Origin: an uncultured Prevotellaceae bacterium | GTDB lineage: Bacteria > Bacteroidota > Bacteroidia > Bacteroidales > Bacteroidaceae | Direction of reading: 5' to 3' | NCBI GenBank assembly: GCA_900318815.1 | Contig: ONMA01000026.1 | Location: 62,001 to 126,000 of the forward strand | DNA: 64,000 nucleotides | Shown here: positions 1 to 8,860 of the stretch, one piece after another | How the letters are laid out: every line of letters starts with the position of its first letter | How positions within the stretch are numbered: the first letter of the stretch is position 1 | Translations under genes and position numbers: made by a program | The notes under the pieces: generated by a model | What the model saw: only the letters and a program-made list of their open reading frames with translations | Told to the model about the DNA's origin: nothing | Databases searched by the model: none

Positions 1-1
1 A

Positions 2-1303
2 GGGAAGGATTTCCTTTCTGCTGGTAATCCTTCGTTGAATGTCAACTCTTTTACTGAATCTGACTATCATTATGACTCGGAATCGGGAACAACTGCTCCT
101 GATGCTTCTGTTATAGGAAAAGCCTATTATAATGGTCAACAGCTGAATTGGGAGATTTATAAGCGTTCAACAGCAAATGCAGCCCTTTATCCCACTAAAT
201 ATCAGGAGGCTTTCAATCTGTTTATGCACGAGTGGAAGGTGAACGCTGCTGATCTTCCTTTAATTGCATATTTCTCGGATTCATTCCCACATAAACCTAC
301 AAAGCAAACACAATTTGCTATTGATAGCATTCGTAAAGATAGAATTCCTCGAAATTTTGGGTATTATCAATGGGATTTGGAAACTGCATGTACTTCTATA
401 TGGGAGACTCGGTTATGTAATCAGTTGGCTCATATCGCACCTCTTTACACACGAGCTTCTCGTGTGGCAAGTTCTATAGAAGAATTAGAGGGAAAATATA
501 AAGCAGAACAGTTAGTCAATAATATTGACTACCAGAATGCAAAGAGCGAACAAGAACGCATAAACGCTCAATTCATTCCTCTTCATGAAGAAATTGAATA
601 TGTACAAAGCAGATTGGTTCACTTCTCTCAAAAGTTACCAAAACTTTTGGAAGAGCAATACTATATAGATTATTTGGCGGTAGCAACAACTGGGGAGGAA
701 CTAGAATTGAATATTGTTTTCAAAAATGGAAAAAGTAAATTGTTGAACAATTTGCCTGCAGGCTATTGTCGTCTCTACTCCATTATTTTGGATTTAGCCT
801 ATCGCGCATATATACTTAATGGGGACAAAGAGCCAACAGGTATAGTGTTAATAGATGAGATTGACTTGCATTTGCATCCATCTTTGGAACAGGAGGTTGT
901 ACAGTGTCTTGCAGAAGTGTTTCCTAAAGTCCAATTCATAATGACTTCCCATTCCGCGGCTGTAATTGCTAATCTTGACACAACAGAAAAAATACAAGAT
1001 GAGGAAACTGGTGAGCTTGTCTCAGCAAACCAGTTGCTGTTTATGCAGGAAGACCAAATAGAAGCAGAAATTCTACCTGTTATTTATGGATTAGATTATA
1101 ATGCAGCCCTAAGGGATTTTATGGGTGCTCATTCTCAAAATCAAGAAATGAAGAAAAAGGGAGACGAATACCTTACATATTGTTCGTTGGGAATGAAAGA
1201 TGAAGCTAAGATTCTTATGGACTCTTTCATAACAGAATTAGGATCAAATCACGATTTTGTCAAAGAACTTCAAGAAAAGGCAAAAGTATATGAGGTACAT
1301 TGA
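2..1303 (+). CDS. PtuA-like AAA/ABC-type ATPase (Septu family), 5' end cut off by window edge
   Basis: The reading frame is open from base 2, so the N-terminus, including any Walker A motif, lies outside the window. The visible part has the ATPase C-terminal half: a Walker B region LIDEIDLHLHPSLEQ near base 850, then the H-switch segment FIMTSHSAAVIAN about 30 residues later. A charged, coiled-coil-like helical stretch (bases about 470-650) precedes it, as in SMC/RecF-type overcoming-lysogenization-defect ATPases. The next gene, which overlaps it by 14 bases, encodes an HNH nuclease; ATPase plus HNH is the Septu (PtuA-PtuB) arrangement, also used as the effector of some retrons. ATPase is certain from motifs; the Septu assignment rests on the pairing. 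It could instead be the effector half of a retron whose RT lies upstream. Confidence 0.75.
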   Translation, partial: GKDFLSAGNPSLNVNSFTESDYHYDSESGTTAPDASVIGKAYYNGQQLNWEIYKRSTANAALYPTKYQEAFNLFMHEWKVNAADLPLIAYFSDSFPHKPTKQTQFAIDSIRKDRIPRNFGYYQWDLETACTSIWETRLCNQLAHIAPLYTRASRVASSIEELEGKYKAEQLVNNIDYQNAKSEQERINAQFIPLHEEIEYVQSRLVHFSQKLPKLLEEQYYIDYLAVATTGEELELNIVFKNGKSKLLNNLPAGYCRLYSIILDLAYRAYILNGDKEPTGIVLIDEIDLHLHPSLEQEVVQCLAEVFPKVQFIMTSHSAAVIANLDTTEKIQDEETGELVSANQLLFMQEDQIEAEILPVIYGLDYNAALRDFMGAHSQNQEMKKKGDEYLTYCSLGMKDEAKILMDSFITELGSNHDFVKELQEKAKVYEVH

Positions 1304-2192
1304 TAAATATAGAATGCATGCATCAGCCCACGCATTAAACATCAGATACCTAAAATATGTATATAGGCAAGATATCTCAAATCCAACCCCATCCCCAGCT
1401 GACGGGAATCGTTCCTTCAAATCGTTCAAACGATATCAAGCAGATTGGAAGCCTCTTCTTTTGCAGGAACAAATGTTTGATGGTGCGAGTAGATGCTGCT
1501 ATTGTATGCGAAAATTGGATAGTACCAAGGGACTGACTAACGTTGAGCATGTTATTCCTAAATCTTCACCAAATTTGGGAGATTATACATATTATGCTTC
1601 TCACGCACCTGCACTGCGTGATCATGTTATAATGGCTGATGTTTTTGTGGCAAAATCATTCACAAATGTCAACGACATTGATAATGAGGTCATGATGCCA
1701 CACACAATTGGTCTGTCAAATCTTGTCGTGGCCTGTAATGGGAAAAGAGACACTTGGGTGACAACAGGATGTTGTTGCAATGGGAACAGAAAGAATGATA
1801 AGATGATGCCTATTATGCTTATGCAAAATGCTGATACGGATGTCAAATATGATGCAAATGGCATACTTACGATAGCGTGTAATGATGGTACTTTGGACAA
1901 AATAATTAATGAACTCAATGAAACAACGCTACAAGAAATTAGATCAGTATGGTATCATCTCAGTCGTGTGAATAAAGATATTGCTCATGCAGAAACAATG
2001 CCAAAGATTGAACGAGCAAATTGGTTCAAAGAGGCTTATAAGGAAAGTAATTTTACAGATATTCCCGAAAATGCTAAACGATATAGCTGTGTACTTGATA
2101 AAACAGGTTCTGATACATATTGGCACCTACTCTTGGCCTATGACTGGTTCTATTTTTATCCAGGTTACGCAAAACAAAGGGCAACAACATAA
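1290..2192 (+). CDS. PtuB-like HNH endonuclease (TIGR02646-type)
   Basis: Likely nuclease partner of the upstream ATPase. The HNH core begins with a CxxC pair (CCYCMRKLD, about 60 residues in), followed by VEHVIPKSSPN, where EH-x2-PKS is typical of the TIGR02646/PtuB family, then a downstream CNGxR and CNGNRKND segment that would complete the metal site. I chose ATG 1290, preceded by AGAAAAGG, over an in-frame TTG 33 bases upstream. The gene overlaps the end of the ATPase gene by 14 bases, implying translational coupling. In Septu the HNH protein is thought to cut nucleic acid once the ATPase senses infection; which substrate this one cuts cannot be read from sequence. 300 residues is somewhat long for PtuB. 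Confidence 0.75.
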   Translation: MRYIDKYRMHASAHALNIRYLKYVYRQDISNPTPSPADGNRSFKSFKRYQADWKPLLLQEQMFDGASRCCYCMRKLDSTKGLTNVEHVIPKSSPNLGDYTYYASHAPALRDHVIMADVFVAKSFTNVNDIDNEVMMPHTIGLSNLVVACNGKRDTWVTTGCCCNGNRKNDKMMPIMLMQNADTDVKYDANGILTIACNDGTLDKIINELNETTLQEIRSVWYHLSRVNKDIAHAETMPKIERANWFKEAYKESNFTDIPENAKRYSCVLDKTGSDTYWHLLLAYDWFYFYPGYAKQRATT

Positions 2193-2209
2193 TTAAAAAA
2201 AGAACAGAT

Positions 2210-5200
2210 ATGAAACTAATAAATCACGTTCTCGACATACGTCGCCTGATACAGCAGGCATTTGATAATCGTTTCTCTCGCATGGGACTTCGTAAGGAAA
2301 CTGCCTTACCTGTAGAGCAGATTCCGGCAGAGCACCAAGAGAAGCGAAGGAAACTGGATGAACTGATGAGCAGCCACCTGAGCGAGTTGGGTGACTATGA
2401 GGAGGCGCGTCAGGCTGCTATCAATGAGTGTGTCTTTACGCTCTTCAACCGCATCGCTGCCATCAAGGTGATGGAGTCGAAGGAATTGTTCCCTGAGATT
2501 ATCACCCGACGGAAGGAGAATGCGGGACGTTCTTTTGAACACAATGTGTGGTTAGAGAACCACCCGGAGGAACGCAATGCGGAACGTGAGGGATTGAAGC
2601 ATTTCCTTAGCGATCAGTTCGACAGTCTTGGCGAGCATATCCCTCTTTATCGCAAAGACTATCCTTACGCATTGATGTCGACAGCCGATGAACTGAATGA
2701 GATTATCGAGCAGTTCAATGCCATAGAAGCGGATGCTGACTGTGGAGCCGATGTTTGGAAGGGTGACGACATCCTTGGCTGGCTCTACGAGAACTTCAAC
2801 GCTGTAGAGAAAGAGGCATTGAAGCAGAGTGGCGAGAAGACAGAATATAATAAGGTGTCGCTTCAAAGTCAGGTTTATACGCCCCAATGGGTAGTGAAGT
2901 TCCTTGTTGACAACACGCTTGGTAAGGCGTATATGGAGATGTTCCCCGACAGCCGTATCAAGGAGAAATACCAGATAGCTAATCTCCCTGACCATCAGGT
3001 GCGACATCCCAAGGACTTGCGCCAGATGCGACTGCTTGACCCCGCCTGCGGTTCGGGCAACTTCCTGATTTATGCCTTCTCGCTCTTCTACGACTTATAT
3101 GTGGATCAGATGGAAAACTACGAGCGCGACTACAGCCGTCGTGATATTCCTAAGATGATTGTGGAGAACAACCTCTTCGGTATTGACTTGGATGAGCGTG
3201 CTGCCCAGATTTCTCAGATAGCACTCTTCATCAAAGCACGAGAATTGGGTGGTCATCGCAGTCATTGGCCTTCATATACCAATGTGGTGAGCACGCATTT
3301 CTTCCTTGATGACTATGAAAAGGTAAAAGACACCTTTGAGACCATAGACAATCTGGATGAGTCTAAGCGTATCATCATGCGGCTGATATGGGGCGACCTG
3401 AGTAATGCCTACAAATTTGGCTCTTTGGTTCGCGTTGATGAGACTTTGGACAAGATTCTGCCCAACGATGCCAACCATAATCTCTTTGCACAAGAGCAGA
3501 TGGAGGACATGTTTTCCTTTAAGCAGCAGTTCATGAACCAGCTGCGGCAGAAAGTGAATGAGTTAGGCGAACTTGGCAGCAATGCATATACGTTGGCAAA
3601 GACTAACGATGCTATTTCATTCCTCGAAATAATTGCCAACAAATATGATGTGGTGGTGGCAAATCCTCCTTATACTGACAGTGGCGACTTTGGTACTGAG
3701 CTGAAAGCATTTATAGAAGAGAACTATCGTCGTCCTTTGAAGTTCAACTCCAACCTCTATGCTTGTTTCATCAAACGATGCTGTGAATTGGCTGGGGATG
3801 ATGGAAAGGTGGGAATGATTCATCCTATGACATTCATGTATATCAAGACATTCGAGGATGTACGAAAGTTCATCCTTGATGAAACGCACATCGACCTGTT
3901 TGTAGAGTATGGGCTGGGTAATCTGTTTGGCTCAATTATGGTAGATCCTGCGTTTTACGTTCTTGACATGAGCAAACAAAACAAAAAGGATTCCATATTC
4001 ATTTCACTTGACCAATATACAAGGACACCCGAGGAGAAAAATAAAAAGACTTATTGCTTACAGGCTTTGTCTGATTATATAAGTGGACAATCTAACAAGC
4101 ATATTTATACCCTGCCTCAATCGAAATTGAAGGGCATCAAGTCTTATCCTTTTATCTACTGGATTTCAGATGAGTTCAGAGAGAAGTTTGTCGAATATCA
4201 TCTTTCGAAAATTGCGACAGTACTCAGTGGTCTAAAAACAGGAAACAACGAACTAACTGTAAGATATTGGTGGGAGGTTACAAACAAAAACAAATGGGCT
4301 AAGATGACAAAAGGAGGTCCATTTAATAGGTGGTATGGCAATACTTGGACAAAAGTTATTGTTGAAAATGATTTTGAATTGATAAAGGCTCAAAGCAGTT
4401 TTAGCATACCAACAGTCAGGGATATAGAATGTATTACATTCCCAACATCTGGCTCTGGTAGAATTTCGTTTAGGCTTATAGATGCTGACACCATTTATAA
4501 TAATGCTTCAAATGCGATAAAAAGCCCAGACAATAAATTATTATTGGCTGTTTTAAATTCAAAATTAGCAGAGTATGCATTGGAATGTCTGAATCCCACT
4601 GTTAATACAACTGTAGGTGATATTCAACGAATACCTCTTTTTGATTTTAACTCATTGGGGTCAGGTATTAAATCGATGTTGCATTTTTTTGTAGAACAAA
4701 ACATTTCCATCAAGAAGCATCTTTACGAATACTCTCTCATAGAACTTCACTATACGCATTCTCCCATACTTATAGGTGTAGATGTGCTTACCGCCATCTC
4801 TACATACTATAATAAAGAGAATGCCCTACTGACTCAGATACTCATAAATGAAAGCATTATCAACAGTTTTGTATTTGGGATTTATGAACTGAGTGAGCAC
4901 GACAGACAGATGGTAATTGACAAAGAAGGAATTCCCGTCGCAGAGCTTCCCGTGAGTCATCAGGCAAAGGAAGCCTACCGCCAATGGCTGAAAGAGGAAA
5001 GCGCGTATGAGCTTACAAGTTTGGTGCTGAGCCACCTTGAAGCCTTGGAGGAGCGCGATGACCTGCCAAAGATTACAGACTTCGATACTCTCTACCAGAA
5101 CAACAACGAATGGGAGGAGTTCTGCATCAAGCGCAATGTGAATCCTGTGGAAGCATGGTGGCAGTTTAAGAACGCCAATGTGCTGCCCCCTCAACGCACA

Positions 5201-5845
5201 CAGGTATTAGCCTTCGAACTGATTACCGATGTCATCCGCACCGTGCTGGCGAAAGATGATGACGGCATCATCCCATTAGGTGACCGTCTCGGCGAGGGAC
5301 GCCTTGCCATCCGTATAGAAAAGGAAATGATGGAGCGTGGCTACTCGGCTGCACAGTTTTCTCAGGTATGTCAGTTGTTAGGTTGCCCATTGGAGAAATA
5401 TCTGCAAGAGCGATTCTTCCAGCAACTCAGCGACCACCTGAACCTCTTCATGTATCTGCCCAAGACTCCATTTATCTGGCACCTCAGCAGCGGGTCACAT
5501 CACGCCATAGAACTTTACATCAGCATCTACAAGTGGAGCCGCGATGCCCTGTATCGTGTTCGTTCTATCTATGCTGCCAACCGTGAGGCCGCCCTTCGTG
5601 ACCGTCTCAACTCCATTGACACCAGCAACACCGAGGGGCGCATGGAGGCACAGGAGCTTCGCGAGACTCTGACAGAACTACAGGAGTTCTGCCAGAAAGT
5701 GGACGACCTTCTCGCCACCGGCTATGAACCGAAACTCGATGACGGTGTTGGCAAGAACATTGCCCCACTCCAGAAGCGCAAGATGCTCAGCTACGAAGTG
5801 CTCAATGCCGGACAGCTGAAGAAATATTTGAATGCGGATTGGTAA
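2210..5845 (+). CDS. pglX: BREX type 1 adenine-specific DNA methyltransferase PglX
   Basis: A 1211-residue methyltransferase, the usual size for BREX PglX. The SAM-binding motif I LLDPACGSGNFL lies near residue 277 and the amino-methyltransferase catalytic motif NPPY near residue 485, both in the order of gamma-class N6-adenine enzymes. In BREX, PglX methylates host DNA at a non-palindromic site so that self is distinguished from phage. The C-terminal half contains the target-recognition region. From about base 3960 to 4860 the sequence is markedly more AT-rich, with different codon use, than the GC-richer flanks, as if that specificity segment had been swapped. Start ATG 2210 follows an A-rich leader, 17 bases after the HNH gene. 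pglZ and brxL lie downstream in the same operon. Confidence 0.93.
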   Translation: MKLINHVLDIRRLIQQAFDNRFSRMGLRKETALPVEQIPAEHQEKRRKLDELMSSHLSELGDYEEARQAAINECVFTLFNRIAAIKVMESKELFPEIITRRKENAGRSFEHNVWLENHPEERNAEREGLKHFLSDQFDSLGEHIPLYRKDYPYALMSTADELNEIIEQFNAIEADADCGADVWKGDDILGWLYENFNAVEKEALKQSGEKTEYNKVSLQSQVYTPQWVVKFLVDNTLGKAYMEMFPDSRIKEKYQIANLPDHQVRHPKDLRQMRLLDPACGSGNFLIYAFSLFYDLYVDQMENYERDYSRRDIPKMIVENNLFGIDLDERAAQISQIALFIKARELGGHRSHWPSYTNVVSTHFFLDDYEKVKDTFETIDNLDESKRIIMRLIWGDLSNAYKFGSLVRVDETLDKILPNDANHNLFAQEQMEDMFSFKQQFMNQLRQKVNELGELGSNAYTLAKTNDAISFLEIIANKYDVVVANPPYTDSGDFGTELKAFIEENYRRPLKFNSNLYACFIKRCCELAGDDGKVGMIHPMTFMYIKTFEDVRKFILDETHIDLFVEYGLGNLFGSIMVDPAFYVLDMSKQNKKDSIFISLDQYTRTPEEKNKKTYCLQALSDYISGQSNKHIYTLPQSKLKGIKSYPFIYWISDEFREKFVEYHLSKIATVLSGLKTGNNELTVRYWWEVTNKNKWAKMTKGGPFNRWYGNTWTKVIVENDFELIKAQSSFSIPTVRDIECITFPTSGSGRISFRLIDADTIYNNASNAIKSPDNKLLLAVLNSKLAEYALECLNPTVNTTVGDIQRIPLFDFNSLGSGIKSMLHFFVEQNISIKKHLYEYSLIELHYTHSPILIGVDVLTAISTYYNKENALLTQILINESIINSFVFGIYELSEHDRQMVIDKEGIPVAELPVSHQAKEAYRQWLKEESAYELTSLVLSHLEALEERDDLPKITDFDTLYQNNNEWEEFCIKRNVNPVEAWWQFKNANVLPPQRTQVLAFELITDVIRTVLAKDDDGIIPLGDRLGEGRLAIRIEKEMMERGYSAAQFSQVCQLLGCPLEKYLQERFFQQLSDHLNLFMYLPKTPFIWHLSSGSHHAIELYISIYKWSRDALYRVRSIYAANREAALRDRLNSIDTSNTEGRMEAQELRETLTELQEFCQKVDDLLATGYEPKLDDGVGKNIAPLQKRKMLSYEVLNAGQLKKYLNADW

Positions 5846-5858
5846 AATTTGAGTGATT

Positions 5859-6824
5859 ATGATAGTAAACGATAAATATACTTTCAGAAAGCAAATACTC
5901 GTATGTGAACAAATCCTTGACATGATAGACAAGGATTCATTGAGGTTTGTTGGTCACACCTATGGTTCAAACTCCAGATGGGATATTGGACTAAAGAGCA
6001 TGTTCATATATCAGATGCTTTCTGGTTTCCAAGTTCCTGAGTTGATGTTTGATGGAAGCGAAAAGAACTGGTATGTTATAACTGGGGAGCGTCAACTGAA
6101 GTGTATTTACGAATATATTACCGGCTCTCTTACTTTGAGCGAAGAAGCACTTGGGGAGTTTAAGAAATATAAACGATTTGAAGAACTTCCCTTAATGCTG
6201 AAAAGAAAACTCCTTAATACGGAATGTTTCGTTACCGTTCTTAACCCAGGTGTTACACGGAGCGATAGGTATCGTATCTATGAGATGGGAAGTGTAACAG
6301 AGGGAAGTAGCGATTTATGGGCAGTAGCCAAATTTGTTTTTCCCGAAGGGTATAACAATCTTGAAAGGATTGTTGATGATATAATTCTATCATATCCAAG
6401 CGTAAAGCAGAATCGAAGACAAATAGTACGACTTCCGTTGTTATGGAGAATCAGAAATGATGTAGATTATTATACATCTAAGGTATCTGTCTCTGGTAGC
6501 ACGAAAATTGATTCCATACTTATACCTCAGTTGGAAGATTATAGCTCTGTAGGGATTGATGAGCATACAATGATAGAAAAACTTTCGTTCTTGCAGTATG
6601 AGACATGTAAAAAGGTCTTCTCATGGAAAAGTCAGTCGCTCAAGACAGTCATAATCCTATTAATTATGAATGGTATTGTAAAAGTTGACAGTAATGATTC
6701 ACTTGATTCACTTATCAAGAAATCAAAGAGACTTTGGGACAAGAGACCTTCCAAATTGTATAGTTCTTCATACAATATATTATCAGAGCAAATCAAATAT
6801 ATGTCAAACAAATTAAACAAATAG
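5859..6824 (+). CDS. DUF262-like (ParB/Srx-type fold) protein
   Basis: 321 residues. The N-terminal third resembles DUF262 proteins (as in GmrSD type IV restriction enzymes and many defence loci): a positively charged opening, a segment ending in FQVPELMFDG, and then VITGERQLKCIYEY, which corresponds to the DGQQR-type motif of that family, here as GERQL. No HNH (DUF1524) domain follows; the rest is helical and unrecognised. ATG 5859 was preferred to a GTG six bases upstream. It lies 13 bases after pglX and 4 bases before an ATPase gene, so it is co-transcribed. The DUF262 domain can bind or hydrolyse nucleotides in some relatives; activity here is unknown. The family call is moderate because similarity is judged by eye. 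Confidence 0.55.
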   Translation: MIVNDKYTFRKQILVCEQILDMIDKDSLRFVGHTYGSNSRWDIGLKSMFIYQMLSGFQVPELMFDGSEKNWYVITGERQLKCIYEYITGSLTLSEEALGEFKKYKRFEELPLMLKRKLLNTECFVTVLNPGVTRSDRYRIYEMGSVTEGSSDLWAVAKFVFPEGYNNLERIVDDIILSYPSVKQNRRQIVRLPLLWRIRNDVDYYTSKVSVSGSTKIDSILIPQLEDYSSVGIDEHTMIEKLSFLQYETCKKVFSWKSQSLKTVIILLIMNGIVKVDSNDSLDSLIKKSKRLWDKRPSKLYSSSYNILSEQIKYMSNKLNK

Positions 6825-6828
6825 AAAT

Positions 6829-7953
6829 ATGTTGTCGTATCTCACATTAAAGAACTTCAAATGCTTTGAGGAACAAAGCTTTGCATTAGGGAACCTGACA
6901 ATAGTAGCTGGTGCCAATGGTGCTGGTAAATCAACGCTGATCCAAGCATTGATGCTACTAAGACAGAGTGATCTGGACAAGCGTACCCTATTGAGCGAAA
7001 AGGTACAATTGCGTGGAAGCCTTGTTAATTTGAAAGGGGCAGATGCAATAAGATATTTTGAAAGTGAGGATACAGATGTAACCATCTCTATAGAGGACGA
7101 CACAATTGATGACGCACTTGATGTGACAATAGTAGAGGCCATTAAGGATGAAGATACCTGTAAGACTAAAGTATCTGATAATTTATCTGAATTCGAAAGT
7201 AATTGTGCTCTTTTCTCAAAAGACTTGGTTTACTTAGCTCCTGATAGAGTCAGACCGGGAGAAGTGCATAATAGCAACATCTCTTCAGATGCAGCAGATG
7301 GAAGAATTGGTGGCAAATATGGAATGATGGCAGCCTCACGACTTTATCAAGCATTAAGTGAGGATGAAAAAATTCAAATATCAGAATTTGATAAATCTGG
7401 GGATATGAGGGTTTATTCTAATGTTTCTGCATGGATGAGCTATATCATGGATTTTAATCAATCTGTTAAAGTAACAGAACAAGACAAAGAGCATGTAAAG
7501 ATGTCATATTCCGTGAATGTTAATGGTATCAACACAGAAGTTTCTCCATTTAATATGCCTTTCGGTAACAGTTCTGTTTTCCCAATTGTTGTCGCCTTGA
7601 TGACTGCTCCAAAGAATTCTCTTGTTGTAATCGAAAATCCAGAAGCCCATATACATCCAAAGGCTCAGACAAGAATGGGAGAATTACTATCTATAGCCGC
7701 AGAGAATGGTATTCAGATTATCATTGAGACACACAGTGATCATTTGCTCAACGGAGTAAGAATCGCTGTTAAGAACAAGCAGATAGATGAGAATAATGTA
7801 GAAGTCCATTTCGTATATGCTGACAAAGAGAACCCATTGCTTCACCATAATAAACATATACAGATTCATGATGATGGCTCAATGGAAGATTGGCCTGTAG
7901 GTTTCTTTGACGAATGGGAGGAATCTTTGAGGACATTAACGAAGGAGGAATAA
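6829..7953 (+). CDS. AAA ATPase of the DUF3696 type
   Basis: 374 residues with a complete RecF/SMC-like ATPase: Walker A GANGAGKS at residues 28-35, signature/Walker B VVIENPEAHIHPKAQ near residue 265, and an H-switch IIETHSDHLLNG near residue 298. The C-terminus, with its WPVGFFDEW segment, matches DUF3696, a tail found on ATPases of defence islands. It lies 4 bases after the DUF262-like gene and 2 bases before the next gene, so the three look like one functional unit inserted between pglX and pglZ. ATPase function is clear; the role (sensor or regulator of a nuclease partner) is inference. Base composition is more AT-rich than the pglX ends and pglZ. Confidence 0.8.
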   Translation: MLSYLTLKNFKCFEEQSFALGNLTIVAGANGAGKSTLIQALMLLRQSDLDKRTLLSEKVQLRGSLVNLKGADAIRYFESEDTDVTISIEDDTIDDALDVTIVEAIKDEDTCKTKVSDNLSEFESNCALFSKDLVYLAPDRVRPGEVHNSNISSDAADGRIGGKYGMMAASRLYQALSEDEKIQISEFDKSGDMRVYSNVSAWMSYIMDFNQSVKVTEQDKEHVKMSYSVNVNGINTEVSPFNMPFGNSSVFPIVVALMTAPKNSLVVIENPEAHIHPKAQTRMGELLSIAAENGIQIIIETHSDHLLNGVRIAVKNKQIDENNVEVHFVYADKENPLLHHNKHIQIHDDGSMEDWPVGFFDEWEESLRTLTKEE

Positions 7954-7955
7954 CT

Positions 7956-8855
7956 ATGGCGTTCTTGTATTTGAATGACTGGTCAATGAAGGGTACTGGA
8001 CCCCTTACATCTCAATGGCCGAAAGTGGAAAGATGGTATGAATTGATGACGCATCTTTCCGATACCTATGGTATTGCCAAAATTGGTGTTCCTCATGATT
8101 TCAAAAAGAGGGAACTATGTGGTTATGTCCTTTCCAATTGTTACATTCCTGACAATACCCAATTGTCTACGGACAAGAGGCAACTTTTGTTGGCAATATT
8201 GGATTCTCACATACAAAATGCAGATTATGATGACTCCACGACCAAAGTAACAAATGGAGCAAATGAAGACTCTTCATGCATAGGAAAAGCTTACGAACTG
8301 GGGGCAAGCGTCGTCAGTTTTACATTCGATGGGAATAATGAAAATGCAACAATTTCTGGCACAATAAAAGCAAATGGGAAAAGTGAGCAAACATGTACGG
8401 TTCACAACCTATATGATCAAAGTAATGTTAGCATAGATTATTTGGTGCCATGTAGTGAAAGTAGACAACATAAAGCGACTGAAGAACCTATGTGGAACCA
8501 TGAAATGATGGAAGCGTATTGCAAGAAAATCGGACATGCTGCAGATAGAAAATCAGGGACTACAGGAGAAAAGATCTCTTATCTCCGTCAGCATGGTAAG
8601 ATTTTAGCTGAAATGAATGGCTGGATCGTTGATGAAAATAAAACGAAACTTAATCAAGATGATAGTCATCAGAGGCTGATTTTTCGTTCCATCCATTTCA
8701 AAGAAGACAATTGCTATCTAAGCATTGATTTTGAAAAGGAAGATTTCCATTTTGAGTTACTAAACCATCGGGGAAAGCATCTGAGAGAAATCAACTGGCA
8801 TGGAGATACGACAGAAGATGCTGACTCCAGCCATGATATACGGTTAAAGAGATAA
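7956..8855 (+). CDS. Unrecognised protein, third gene of the DUF262/DUF3696 module
   Basis: 299 residues, not recognised. The start is fixed by a strong ribosome-binding site, AAGGAGG, 7 bases before ATG 7956; an earlier in-frame start inside the ATPase gene is unlikely. There is no signal peptide or membrane segment. The N-terminus is Trp/Tyr-rich (LNDWSMKG, WPKVERWYEL), the middle looks beta-rich, and the C-terminus is charged and ends in basic residues. No nuclease, kinase or nucleotide-binding motif is visible. It is 2 bases after the DUF3696 ATPase gene and 5 bases before pglZ, so it is translated with both. It may be the effector or specificity component of the module, or a BREX accessory; nothing in the sequence decides. 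Confidence 0.8.
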   Translation: MAFLYLNDWSMKGTGPLTSQWPKVERWYELMTHLSDTYGIAKIGVPHDFKKRELCGYVLSNCYIPDNTQLSTDKRQLLLAILDSHIQNADYDDSTTKVTNGANEDSSCIGKAYELGASVVSFTFDGNNENATISGTIKANGKSEQTCTVHNLYDQSNVSIDYLVPCSESRQHKATEEPMWNHEMMEAYCKKIGHAADRKSGTTGEKISYLRQHGKILAEMNGWIVDENKTKLNQDDSHQRLIFRSIHFKEDNCYLSIDFEKEDFHFELLNHRGKHLREINWHGDTTEDADSSHDIRLKR

Positions 8856-8860
8856 AAAAA

